DNA of 64,000 nucleotides from Stenopsyche tienmushanensis (Eukaryota > Arthropoda > Insecta > Trichoptera > Stenopsychidae), in contig WACJ01000306.1 of the NCBI GenBank assembly GCA_008973525.1, forward strand, positions 310,001-374,000, written 5' to 3'. The notes under the pieces were generated by a model. That model ran no database searches and had not been told where the DNA came from. It saw nothing but the letters and a program-made list of their open reading frames with translations. The position numbers and the translations under genes are program-made. Position 1 is the stretch's first letter. Every line of letters starts with the position of its first letter. Shown piece by piece: positions 46,545 through 56,857 of the stretch.

Positions 46545-47900
46545 AAAAGCGACGATACTTCAAGAGTATTTCGAAACGCTCTTAAATATTTTATGGATAA
46601 AATTTGTAGATATTTCAGTATTTTTTTAATACTAATAAAAATATATACATACGAAGAGGTATCTTACATCCAAAAATCTTTTCATCCAAGAATTTTTTTA
46701 AAAATGAACATCTTTCTAATAAGAAATAAGTATGTTTGATGTATTGTTTTATAGTGAATATAATATATAAGTAATTAGTATAATATATAATATAAATATA
46801 ATTTAAGTTTTTATCACAACAAAACTTGGTCATTAGCCTAACAGAAGACGGAAGATGAGTCAGAGCGTTAGAGTGACGACGAACTTCTTACCGTGGAAGA
46901 GCAAAGTTCTTTAAGACAAAGTGAATGAAGAAGTTTCAAATTTTACACCATCTTGATATGTCAAAATAATCAAACATTCATATGAGAATATAAAATTCAA
47001 ATTTAGCTCCATAACGTTGAGTTTTAATTGATGTTAATCATTATTACATTTCAAACGATGTAATTCAATGTTTGGAATAAGATAGAAATTATATTTTGAA
47101 TATAAAATTCATTTTAACGCATTAAAATGAGGAATCGATTCAAATCTAAATAACTTCTCTATAATAAAAAAAAAATAAAAAGTCATTAATATAAATAAAA
47201 AAACGTATTATGAAACGCCAATCAAAGAAGGTTTAATATATTGTGTCACGATTGCACTTTGTAATCCATACAAAGATTCTCGGTACCATATCGGCTTCAT
47301 TTTCGTTTGAAATTTCCGCACATTTCATTTAACATGGTTTATGGCAGTTTAGCTACGTCAATCGCTTTGATGTCAAATTTTTAATACTCGTAGTGAAAAT
47401 TCCATGCAAAATAGTATGTATATTCTAGGAAATAAGCTCCATAGTACGTCATAAATTATCAAAGATGTTGCCGTGATGTTAACGCGATAATAATTAAGCG
47501 TAGCCTTACAGACAGGAAAGATTAATTAATGTTTGCATTAAAATCACTTCAAAAAATGATCTTACATCTTTTTTCTCTTACATTTTTCTTCAGGACGAGT
47601 AACAATAAAATGAAATCAAACAATATTTCATCAATTTTGTAATGCAAATACTTGAAATACCGATAGAAATATCGGAAGAAAATTAATAAGAAAGTTTCGG
47701 TACGTCTTCAAATACGAATTTTCGAGCTGAATTATCAATTAAAAGTTATATTAATACCGATGAACGACGAAAACCACGACTGTTGTTGTAAAAGGTCAGA
47801 TTGCTATTTTATTATTTTTTTTTAACCTATTTATGTCGAACGTAACATATCAACAATAAGCTCCTAGGATGACTAATAATAAGACAACTAAAGTAATAGA
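46545..47900. other. AT-rich sequence without recognised features
   Basis: No element or gene was recognised. An open frame at 46615-46833 on the minus strand is Tyr/Ile-rich low complexity. Confidence 0.45.
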
Positions 47901-47904
47901 CTTT

Positions 47905-48350
47905 ACTTAACATTTTGATGCCTTATTTGTAGAACGATTTATTTTTGACTTTATAGGCTCAATATGCTTCCTAAACGTAAACTTAAATTGTTTTTTTGTT
48001 ATCTTCATTGGAGCCAAATCTCTTACCCTGGAGCATTATTTTTAGGTTTGCAAACAGGTAGTAATCGCCGAGTACTAGATCTGGAGAATACGGTGGACGG
48101 GGAAGCAATTTAAAGTGCAACCCGTGCAATTTTGCCATTGTTGCGATCGACTTGTGACATGGTGTATTGTCTCGCTGAAATAAAACTTCTTTTCTTCGTT
48201 TGGGGTCGTTTTTTGCAATTTCTTTCACCATATACACCAATAACGCCATAAAATATTCGCAATTGATGGTTCTTCCTTTCTTAAGGTAATCTATGAATAG
48301 AATACCGTGCACGTCTCAAAATACAGAGGTCAAAATTTTCCTACGAACTT
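47905..48350 (-). pseudogene. Mariner transposase, C-terminal half
   Basis: Minus strand: RKILTSVF, a TGA in place of the conserved Trp, then DVHGILFIDYLKKGRTINCE, YFMALL, a KEVLFQRDNTPCHKSI segment, HFKLLPRPPYSPDL and GDYYLFANLKIMLQGKRFGS. Exactly 34 residues separate the Asp of DNTPCH from the Asp of GDYYLF, the D34D spacing of mariner. Downstream of the stop at about 47983 the frame still shows KNKSFYK and GIKML, matching the family C-terminus. The HTH half and first catalytic Asp are absent. The lineage is the one with 'FIDYL.KG.TIN' and 'LLP.PPYSPDL', as at 59.7 kb. Confidence 0.87.
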
Positions 48351-50240
48351 ATTAAGTAATGCATTACGTGTGTTATAAAAAAAACAATTTAAAAGAATAT
48401 TCCATAAATAATTTGGAGCGTCGAGTTGCCTTAATAAAGCGAAGACGCATTCGGGTCATCATTTGAGCCGCAACAATCGAACCTTTACTTGTATTGCTAA
48501 AAAATATAAATTAAACATCGATAGACTGCAGATCATTGAAGTTGTAATAAAGTTAAGATTTTCTCAAATATATCTATAGCTCTGTTTAGATACAATAATG
48601 GTCGTTATCGTCATCAAACTTGAATCGTGCAAGTCCAATTTGGAGTATTTAGGAAGCCAATAAATTCATTCAAAGCGCCGTGAGTGTTAACAGTTTGCAT
48701 GTGACATGTTCACCGACAGACTCGACGTTATTATTCAAACTTAGATTTGTAAAATATAAATATTGCTCAATGACGTCTGAACATGTGAAATTATAACATT
48801 GAACAATAAATTTGGTTCGGTGTATCCTGTTTATATCGAGTGCTACGAAATTCTCTGCCTATAATGGAGCTTTCATATATATTTTTTTAAACTAGCTTTG
48901 AAAAGTATATCGCTCAAATGGTGTTCACTTTAGTCTTTTCACGATTGTAGGTGGATTCGGAAGCTTTCCATCATTCTTGCCAAACATTTTTGGAGGAATT
49001 CACGTGATTTCTTCGCGTATCGTATTACGACGGGCTAACAAAGTTGAAATTTGCTCTGCTTGATATTTGCGAGTCTCAATTTTGTAAAATAAATCTAATC
49101 TACACACGCTAACCATGGTCGATACCATATGTTCATATGCATTCTTTCTGTAATATGAATTGTGGGTTATATTTGTTTATTTAAAGTATATGTTTTATGC
49201 TTTCAGCTCAACGAGTGATGGCTTTAAAATATTTCATGGCAGAAAATCGTTGAATATACAGCCCTACCCGGAGGGGGGGGGGGGGTTGATTTAACTTTGT
49301 GTTTTAAATTTTAGTTTCTTTCTGATATTCATCCACCCTTCTTCTTCAAGTCAATAGAGAATAATGTAGAGCGAATAAAATTGTACAACGACAAAAAAAA
49401 GTTATAGTACTCCAACCATTTTCTGGACGATAGGAAAACCCCCGTTGGAAACAATGGAGGGATTAATAACGACGACTTTTTTAATACGGCCAATATCCTC
49501 GTTTTGCAAATAAAATGCTTTCCCATTATAAGCTCTCCCATGATATTAAAAATTTAAATATGGCCGAAGATTTTCATCGACAACATAAATCTGTCATTTT
49601 CAGCAAATTTATCAAATCCTCATTGCTTTATTTTTTATGAGTGGATTTGTTTTTTAACAGATATAGCCGCGTCGAAAGATTTCATTATTTCAACAACAAA
49701 AAAAATAATGACATATTAATGATATATTATTTTGATAGGTTTTTCCATGGGGTTTGATTCGCTTTTGAATTTTTGGAAATAAAAAAATAAAATCAACAGC
49801 CGTCGATCGATCGTCTCGCCGGTGGACGACATTGAACTGGGATTAAAGTGAGCACTTGACGGATTAAATGTGCGAAACTTTTAGCTCTGTACTAGGAAGT
49901 CAAGTGGCTTCTGATCATAACCCCTTTCTCCCCGAATCTGTGGCTATGACTACCCTTTTACACCCCTTGGCGTTTCGAGCGGACTGGCGTTACAAATATA
50001 TCTACTGTAGCCTGATATACAAATCGAGTTTGCTCGTTCTTTTAAATTCTTGTAAACTAATTCAATTAAAAAATGAATAAGATACACCAGATCTATCTTT
50101 TGCGCGGGGGAAATTTTCGCATAAAAAGGAATTCGGTGTATTCCTTGACCTCGCGTAATACTGACTGAGTTGATGGCATATTTTTTTCATAAGACAATTT
50201 TAATAATATAGACAGCAATACGTGTGGCAAATTCTAAAAT
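48351..50240. other. AT-rich sequence; one coding-like minus frame
   Basis: On the minus strand the frame from 49184 to 49002 (60 codons) and, after one TGA, to 48925 is open. It reads in part VCRLDLFYKIETRKYQAEQI and STLLARRNTIREEI, then PPKMFGKNDGKLPNPPTIV. The composition is protein-like, but I recognise no family. A TTACAG precedes it at about 49157, which could be a splice acceptor. A run of 13 G lies at 49273-49285. The open frames at 49329-49541 and 49868-50080 have no domain. Confidence 0.3.
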
Positions 50241-50414
50241 TAAAACAGCTAGCTCGATGAGTCTTCTTCGCTGCACTCGTTGCACCGCGCCACAAGCTTT
50301 CAGTGCGTGTTGACTGTACTGCGATTGCGCTATCATAAAAAGTATGCGAGTGACAGTGAAAATTTAGTGTCAGTAACAGCCGCACAAAAGGGTCCATTTT
50401 TATTTTTTCCACAG

Positions 50415-50450
50415 CATTCGAAACGAACTATGCCAATGACCGAAAAACAG
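50415..50450 (+). other. Candidate 36-base microexon
   Basis: A pyrimidine-rich TTTTTATTTTTTCCACAG acceptor is followed by 36 bases and then by CAG/GTAAGT, a consensus-perfect donor at about 50450. The segment is a multiple of three and is open in one frame (HSKRTMPMTEKQ). Strong sites on both sides make it worth checking, but a 12-codon exon cannot be recognised by homology. It could alternatively be the end of a first exon starting further upstream, with translation from the internal ATG at about 50430. Confidence 0.25.
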
Positions 50451-50944
50451 GTAAGTCAAATACCCAGTGTAATTTACCTATTCTTAACTACTACATTTAT
50501 AAACATGTCGCTTTCTCTGACCGTGTGATATATAATTAATGTTTCTTTACAGACTGACTACTCAAAGGCTATTCGAATGTCTCTGAGATTTCTTTCTTAT
50601 CAGCCTTGCCAATTTGACAGTTTTTATGGACTATCCTAACTGAATTTTAATTATTCCTACGCAATAAAGGTTGTGTAAATATATACACCCCAATTTTTAA
50701 CATATCTATAAAACGTTGTTCAGTCGTAGCTCCACAGATACGAAACACTACCTAATACTTCTGACCATAATGATACAGTATACAAAACACAAAAAACAGC
50801 AACTACAATTACAAAAAAGCTACTTATTTATAAATAATGTATTCACGAAAAACTACTTGATATTCACAGCCATTCACAAAAGACTACCTAGTTTTTGAAT
50901 GGTGTATTCAAAATATATATTTATATAATCATTTTTCATTTATT

Positions 50945-51190
50945 TTATAATTTCAAACAGCATTTATCCCAGCTTAAGAAATTCAAAATTAAATTAGAAT
51001 CTTTAACTAACTTCAGCGGAGAAAGAGCGTGTTCTTGCGAACGTGGAATTTGAAATTCACGGTTTTGCACCATGGCTGGCATATGCTCCCGAATAGCGGG
51101 ATCTACACAGCACGGATCAGGGGAGGCTCCCGTCTTGTTGTTGTTATCCGTAAAAGCTAATCTATCTTCAAACCGATTGAAATATTATTT
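50945..51190 (-). other. Candidate minus-strand exon
   Basis: One minus-strand frame is open for about 80 codons between stops, in a locally less AT-rich patch (51010-51160). Its product is ordinary and charged (FTDNNNKTGASPDPCCVDP, AIREHMPAMVQNREFQIPRS, QEHALSPLK). No ATG is needed if it is an internal exon. A GTTAGT at about 51007 could serve as donor; the acceptor side is not convincing. I recognise no family. Confidence 0.25.
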
Positions 51191-51702
51191 TTCACTATAT
51201 TAATCCTAAACAGATAAGTGTGAAAATGTGAACAGAATTAAAATAAACAAAAAAATACTAGAATTTTTTTCAGGCTTAATTTAAAATGTAGTCATATAAT
51301 AATGCTCGTCATAAGACTAACTTTTGATAATTTATTATTCTTTCATAATATATTATGCGCATGTGCATGATTCAACGTCAACTGAAAATCTCATTTATTA
51401 TTATTTTTTATAAAAGGTTTTCAATCATCAGTTTTAATATCAAATTTCCATCCCATATCGAATACAAATTCACGATAAGGCGAGCGTATAAATATAGTCA
51501 CGCGGCGTACTTCATAATACATTTGGTAGATTTAAAATATTTTACTAAAAGTAATAGAGCAAGCAAAAAAAGGATTAAAATGTGTTTTTTTTAGTAAAAC
51601 CAAAATTATTAAAATAAACAGATATATCTGAAAACCGTCATACTGTAGGTAGGTAGGTGAAATCAAATCTTTATATAATATTTGTATTTTATTTACTTCA
51701 CT

Positions 51703-51830
51703 CCGATTGCCCGGGCCCTGACGTGCGACATATTTTTTTACCCGATCAGCCGAGTCTTCTTTCGACGGGTCTTCTGCCACTCGACGGCATCCGCGTCTCG
51801 CGACCTGCCCGACGGAGACGGCGGACGAGT
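51703..51830 (-). pseudogene. RTE-like LINE fragment, 3' end
   Basis: Phrases GCCCGGGCCCTGACGTGCG, ACCCGATCAGCC, TCTTTCGACGGGTCTTCTGC and CCTGCCCGACGGAGACGGCG follow, in order, those of copy B at 40460-40610 and copy A at 39980-40135. This is a scrap of the same LINE family covering the last part of the coding region and the 3' segment. A GTAGGTAGGTAGG run near 51645-51657 may be a remnant of its tail. The open frame at 51532-51780 on the minus strand partly reflects this fragment. Confidence 0.65.
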
Positions 51831-52103
51831 AGTCAAATTAAAGCCGTGATCGGTTTCCAAACAAATGCAGTATGCTAATAATTCGGAACAACGAGCGTCC
51901 ACTCGAGAATGCAGGGACTTTTTAAAATATTTTCATATATTTTTAGAAATAATATTGCAATATCAAATTCTATCTTTTCGTTTATCCCAGTTAATTTATG
52001 CGTTTATTCAAAATCAAAATGAAATATTTATTCCCGGGCAAACTAGTTTGTTCCGATGGGGCGAAGTGGCCGTGGAGCAGCGCAGCCCGGAGCGTAGGCG
52101 AGC

Positions 52104-52158
52104 CGGATCGTAGTCTTATCACATTAGCGTCAGATTCACGAAGCGGTTTGCATGCTTC
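52104..52158 (+). repeat. Inverted partner of the 61.8-kb repeat, copy 1
   Basis: GGATCGTAGTCTTATCACAT, TAGCGT, GATTCACGAAGCGGTTTGC parallels the reverse complement of 61806-61854 (GGATCGCAGACTTATCACAT, TAGCGT, GATTCGCAAAGTGGTTTAC) without gaps. The two copies are in opposite orientation 9.7 kb apart. The 61.8-kb copy has a tRNA-like A-box phrase further out, so a SINE is one possible source. Confidence 0.55.
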
Positions 52159-52407
52159 CTATTTATACATATATCAGCCCATATCGTTTTTACCAACACC
52201 ATAACCACAATAGCCAACAAACTCATTTTGAAAACCATTAGCCATTATATTGCTTAAATTTCACGTTAAATGCTTATCGATATTGTATAATCCATTTGAG
52301 CTATCAATATTTGCAAATTTGCATACATCCATATATAGCATGTTTGATTAGGGAAATTTAATATTAATTTTGGCGTTGGATATATATTCTTTCTTATTTT
52401 TACAGCT

Positions 52408-52551
52408 CGAAAGAAAATCTTCAAGCCCGCAAATACGAGTGCGAAGAGAGAACAAGGCAACCGCGAAGAGCTGAATCTCCTCTAGACCGACCGAAAAAAT
52501 ATTCGAGTGCCGAAAATTTTCTCCCAGAATTTTTGAAGTTTTTAAAACGAT
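52408..52551 (+). other. Candidate exon after a strong acceptor
   Basis: TATTCTTTCTTATTTTTACAG is a strong polypyrimidine tract with AG at 52407. Two frames after it are open: one ends after 22 codons (LERKSSSPQIRVRRENKATA..) and is in phase with the donor at 50450; the other runs 48 codons to a TGA at about 52552 (SKENLQARKYECEERTRQPR, RAESPLDRPKKYSSAENF..). No homology was recognised and no polyadenylation signal is obvious close by. Confidence 0.25.
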
Positions 52552-52617
52552 GAGAATTCAAGAACGATAAGAAGATTCAAGAACCGCTGCTCTAAATGTT
52601 ATGCGTTTCTATTAACT

Positions 52618-53240
52618 ACAATTGGGTCTGTTTTTATGTGGATCATATTTATGCGATTTTGAAGTTATACGGTTTTCATTCAAATGTAAAAAAAGTGTTT
52701 CTTCTACCCAACACGACATTTTCAGCCACTAGATCTGGGCATCGTTTCCACTTTTAAAGAGTATTATGTTAAGAGCACTCATCAACATATACTAGATAAA
52801 CTAGAAAATGAGATCTACTTCACCTGAAGTTGGAAAAAAGTTTGGCCCGAATGTGTTACAGATGGCAAAATAATAAAAACTTCAACGTCGTCAGCTGAAG
52901 TCATCACTTCGGCAAATCAATTTAGCGGAGAAGGCTCCGATCCTTTTTCTCAAAATGATGTCGATGATGAAAATGATGCTCGAGAATACTCTCTCGAATG
53001 ATATTATCGGTTTGATGTTTGCAGCAAAGAAACAGAGAACGACATTGAAGTGGAAGAAACTCCTGCCCCGTTTACTGTAAAAATTATACAAAAAACTAGT
53101 TAATCTATTTATTGTACAGGACTCAAACTCCGAACGAGCTTTCAAATTCCAGCGCGAGCTTAAAAATTGCATGTCTCCGCATCACGAACTGCATAAAAAA
53201 ATATCGGTTAATCTTCGCAAAGATCGGTTCGGTTCCGAAA
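52618..53240 (+). pseudogene. Pogo-type deletion derivative with transposase C-terminus
   Basis: The left side reads TTGGGTCTGTTTTTATGTGG, then ATGCGATTTTGAAGTTATAC and GGTTTTC, the same terminal phrases as the MITE at 3.4 kb. At 52701 the product LLPNTTF starts, shifts frame, and continues from 52723 as QPLDLGIVSTFKEYYVKSTH to a TGA, then SWKKVWPECV and a Ser/Asp-rich acidic tail to a TGA at 52999. This is the pogo/jerky-like order around the third catalytic Asp (QPLD). Everything upstream of that site is missing. ACTGCATAAAAAAATATCGG near 53190 could be the decayed right end. Confidence 0.62.
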
Positions 53241-53778
53241 TGCAAATATCAAAACGTACTTTGTTGATAATATATTTTAATAGGTTTGCATACATTAGAC
53301 AACCTCATCAGATTATTTAGGATGCCTATGTCTAATATGGTCCTATGCATGTTCAATAGAAATTTTATATCCGAGTAAAAATTGACATAAGAAAGACATT
53401 TTATTTTATTTGTGTTGGACAAATAATTTTTGCAAATAAATGGGAATGCCTCTGTATTGCCGTACAGAGTTCGTGTAAAAGATTGCTTTCATATTACAAG
53501 AATTCTGTTGAGATTCCATTAATATACAACGCTTTCTATTCAATGATCGCAAATATAAGCCTTCATTTTACTCAAATTCGGAGTATCTGTCTTATTTATA
53601 TAATTTCGAAAGCATTCAAAATGAAAATCATTTCTATCCTCAGCAGAGTGTTTTTAAATCTGATTAAACTGTCCTTCGGCCTATAATCTGTTTTTGAGTA
53701 CGATGTATGCATTCGAACATTAAAATTTATATTTAAACTTTATCAAATAATAATCGAAGATGCGTTCTGTTCCATATA

Positions 53779-53850
53779 AACTTAAACATTTTTTGTGCGG
53801 TAGATGCGTTCCGCAGAAAATCGCACAAAAAATGCTATGAAAAAGCGAAA
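53779..53850 (+). mobile_element. Tigger-type terminal repeat, isolated end
   Basis: AAACTTAAACATTTTTTGTG, CGGTAGATGCGTTCCGCAGA and AAATCGCACAAAAAATGCTA match the end phrase at 13510 and 54010. Similarity fades after about 53850. Confidence 0.55.
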
Positions 53851-54009
53851 TAAAGGACTTTTAATCGGGAAATTTTCAATGTTATTATCGGTAATGGATG
53901 TATTACCATATACATTTTTCAGTTTTTATATTAAATAACGTATTAGTCAAACAGCCATATTTTTATTCGCATAATCATTCATTTTGATCAAATATGTCAA
54001 GTAGGTACA

Positions 54010-55160
54010 TATTACTTAAACATTTTTGTGCAGTAAATGCGTTCCGCGGATAATCGCACTAAAAGAAATTGCACAAAAAACTAGGACTTACATAGAAAAA
54101 GTAAAGATGCATTCCAAGAAGTTTAAAAACCGCATAACTTTAAAACAGCTATATAAAATATATCAAAAATAGCACAAAAAAGTTAATAAAAAAACAGGAA
54201 AACAATAAGGCAATTAAAAATAACATTTAAAGAACGTCTCGCATCATTGGTAAAATTTGAAGGATGTCTGACATCTAGCATCTCAAGTGCCTCACATCAA
54301 CTAGAGAAATACCAATTATTTTAATTACAAACTATCATCGCTGTATGGTAATTTTCGTTGTGATTTTTGATATAACTCAAAATCGTTTACTTCTTCTGAA
54401 GAAATAGTATACACAGTGTCAATATCATCATCATTCTGAGTAGATTTTCTTTTTCCAATAATAAAATTCATAATAAGTAAAGTTGTCACTATAGTTTCTA
54501 ACTAAAAAAAAGATTGAATTATAAAATGGGGACTGTTTAAAAAAAATCAGTCATGTCATTTTTTTGGCCTTATATTGTCACAGTTCATTTTTTTTTTAAA
54601 TGTTAAAAATAAATTTCGACATAAATCTGGTAGAAATAATAGAAGGTTATATAAAAAAGATTCGTACCCAGTTTGAAGTAAATTAATTAATTAAAACTTG
54701 CGATATGGTGTCAGGTCGATGTTGAAAAAAATAGTTTCGAGAAAAACGCATTAAAAGATTTCATTATGGTAGGACCGGCAAATTGCCGCGTCACTAAAAT
54801 AGCTATAACTTCGTAAGTAGTTGGAATTTTGGAAATTGTGGAAAATGTGTACTTGTGGAAAATGTATTTTTAAAAGTCGAAACATTGGAAAAATTCAAAA
54901 ATGAAAAAGAAACGAAATCAATTTTTTCAAAATTCTAAACTTTAATAAAGGCGCGGTCGAATATTCAGCGTTAACAAATGCAATATGATGCAGTCCCAAA
55001 TTATATATGTATCCAAATTTCGGCAAGTGTTGATGATTTATTTCCTATTTCATCCAAAATATTTCAATATACTCTTTACGAAATAAAAAAAAAAAGAAAA
55101 TTTTGTTTTAAAAAAACCGCATAACTACGAAATCGCACAAAAAGAGGTTTGAGTGTATTG
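54010..55160. mobile_element. Tigger-type non-autonomous element
   Basis: The left end is TACTTAAACATTTTTGTGCA, then GTAAATGCGTTCCGCGG. The reverse complement of the right end is TACACTCAAACCTCTTTTTG, then TGCGATTTCGTAGTTATGCG. Together they could bound a 1.15-kb element. The first 265 bases match the reversed copy at 35265-35535. No catalytic motif lies inside; one short minus-strand frame (54325-54471) does. The pairing of the two ends is an inference. Confidence 0.58.
54325..54471 (-). CDS. Short ORF of unknown function inside Tigger-type element
   Basis: A 48-codon minus-strand frame from an ATG at 54471 to TAA at 54325 encodes MNFIIGKRKSTQNDDDIDTV and continues through a Glu/Ser/Asp-rich stretch. 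It is acidic after a basic GKRK patch, compositionally protein-like, and otherwise unrecognised. It could be a piece of an element-encoded protein or chance. Confidence 0.25.
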   Translation of the reverse strand: MNFIIGKRKSTQNDDDIDTVYTISSEEVNDFELYQKSQRKLPYSDDSL

Positions 55161-56608
55161 TATATTTGTGGAATTTACTGCGATATAAATGATGGTGAAA
55201 GTAATTTTCATTACAAATATTGGGTCCGAGTGGTCCAATCGGAGTATAGGTCGTGAACAGTTTAATTTTAATGATAATTGTTTTATCTCTATATAAAATG
55301 TAATATGCAGATCGTTATTTTGACGAGCGACCATCTCTATAGTATGACTGCGTCTTTAGAAGCAAAATATTTTAATGCATAGGAATACTTAGGTAAATAT
55401 TGCTAGTTTTTGATAATCGACATTTGCTCGTGCAATAAATAAAATGTATCCAATTAGACATAATCTGTCTCAATTTCTGATCAACGTCGTTGAGCATCGA
55501 GCATCGACTTTCCGAAAGTGGATCGATGTCTCTCGGAGATGCTGCAATAATGTATTTTGGCAGTGAAGCTGCTCACATATCGAACTTGGAATTTGCGATA
55601 GATAAGAAAACCTTATCGTCCTTTTTAGTTTTAAAATTATGAATAATTGAAATTTTGCTTTATTTATGTGTGATAATTTAAATTTGGTACATGTATATTT
55701 CTCCTATAGAACCAATGAATAGTGCTTATATTTAAAAAAAATGGACTAAAAACTTGAGTATACTAAAATATTATAACTCTTTAACAAGTCGACGTATTAC
55801 AATTAAATTTGGAATTTACAATAGTTTTATTTTGAATTTATGATGGCAAAATTATTGAAAATCAAATTATAGCTTGCGTTTGAATAAAAAAGTGCTTAGA
55901 AGTAACGAATGTACATATTTCTTAAACAAAAACACATGCACTTGAATTTGCATGCAAAAGTTAGCTTGAACGTCACGAAAAGTGAAACCCTAAATTAAAA
56001 TTTTACGGAAAGAGACAAGAATGATTATTATCTTTTCCATCTCTATGACATACATCATAGACATGCTACGCCCATGCACCGCATTGACTCTACTGTGTGT
56101 GCGTATATGCGTCGCATAAAACAACTGCTGGTTGTCAATTTTATCATATATTCAAAAACACAGTTTCATTAGCTAGCAATTTTTGATTACAAATGGAAAA
56201 AAGCAACGCATATAATTAACCTTTCCTAGAAGCTAAAAAGTTTCACTTCTATCGCACAAGAGTCTCTTGCGTTTTTGTTATTTTGATTTGTTCAAGTTAA
56301 ATAAGAGTAAAAATACAATTTAGAGAGTTTTTTTGTATTACGTGCCATAACGGTTAGTTTAAAGAGATAAGTAAGAGCATCGAGAACAATTGTACATGTA
56401 AATATAATTATATGGGACGCACAGGCTACCTTTTTATGATTAATTTATCAAAATAAATTATTTTGATTTTATAAATATGCTAGCAACTCTTAATTTTCAT
56501 TCAATTCCTTATATCATAGACACATTTAAGAGTTGACTCCGTAGAATTTCAAAATTTTCTGATCCATAAGTTGAAAATCCGAATTCTGTATATGGCAGTA
56601 GTATTAAA
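55161..56608. other. AT-rich sequence without recognised features
   Basis: Nothing recognised beyond A/T runs and a minus-strand 69-codon frame at 55125-55334 that overlaps the right end of the Tigger-type element. Confidence 0.45.
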
Positions 56609-56612
56609 TTAA

Positions 56613-56853
56613 CCCTTTCAGACCTGGCGTGCACAATTGTAGACATAAATATTTTTTTTTATATTCTCCTTATTATACTTTAGACACATGGAATTTACAA
56701 AATCCATCGGATGAAAAAAATAATTCAGGTCTGAAAGGCTTGTGCACAATTGTAGATATAAGATATAATTGTTTTATAATCTCCTTATTATACTTTAGAC
56801 ACGTGAAACTTACAAAATCCATCGGATGAAAAATTAATTCAGGTTTGAAAGAG
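56613..56853. mobile_element. piggyBac-like MITE with internal tandem duplication
   Basis: TTAA flanks both sides (56609-56612 and 56854-56857). Unit 1 (56613 to about 56739) aligns with the split MITE at 41739/46540, including the uninterrupted ACTTTAGACACATGGAATTT across the hAT target site at 56678-56685. Unit 2 (about 56740-56853) repeats the same sequence with extra divergence: TGCACAATTGTAGATATAAG, TTATACTTTAGACACGTGAA and TCAGGTTTGAAAGAG. No coding function; the open frame at 56629-56829 just reads through the two units. Confidence 0.68.
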
Positions 56854-56857
56854 TTAA

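Noticed and set aside
56629..56829. A 66-codon plus-strand protein with an internal repeat
   Set aside because: The apparent protein repeat is simply the tandem MITE units read through; both ends are terminal inverted repeats.
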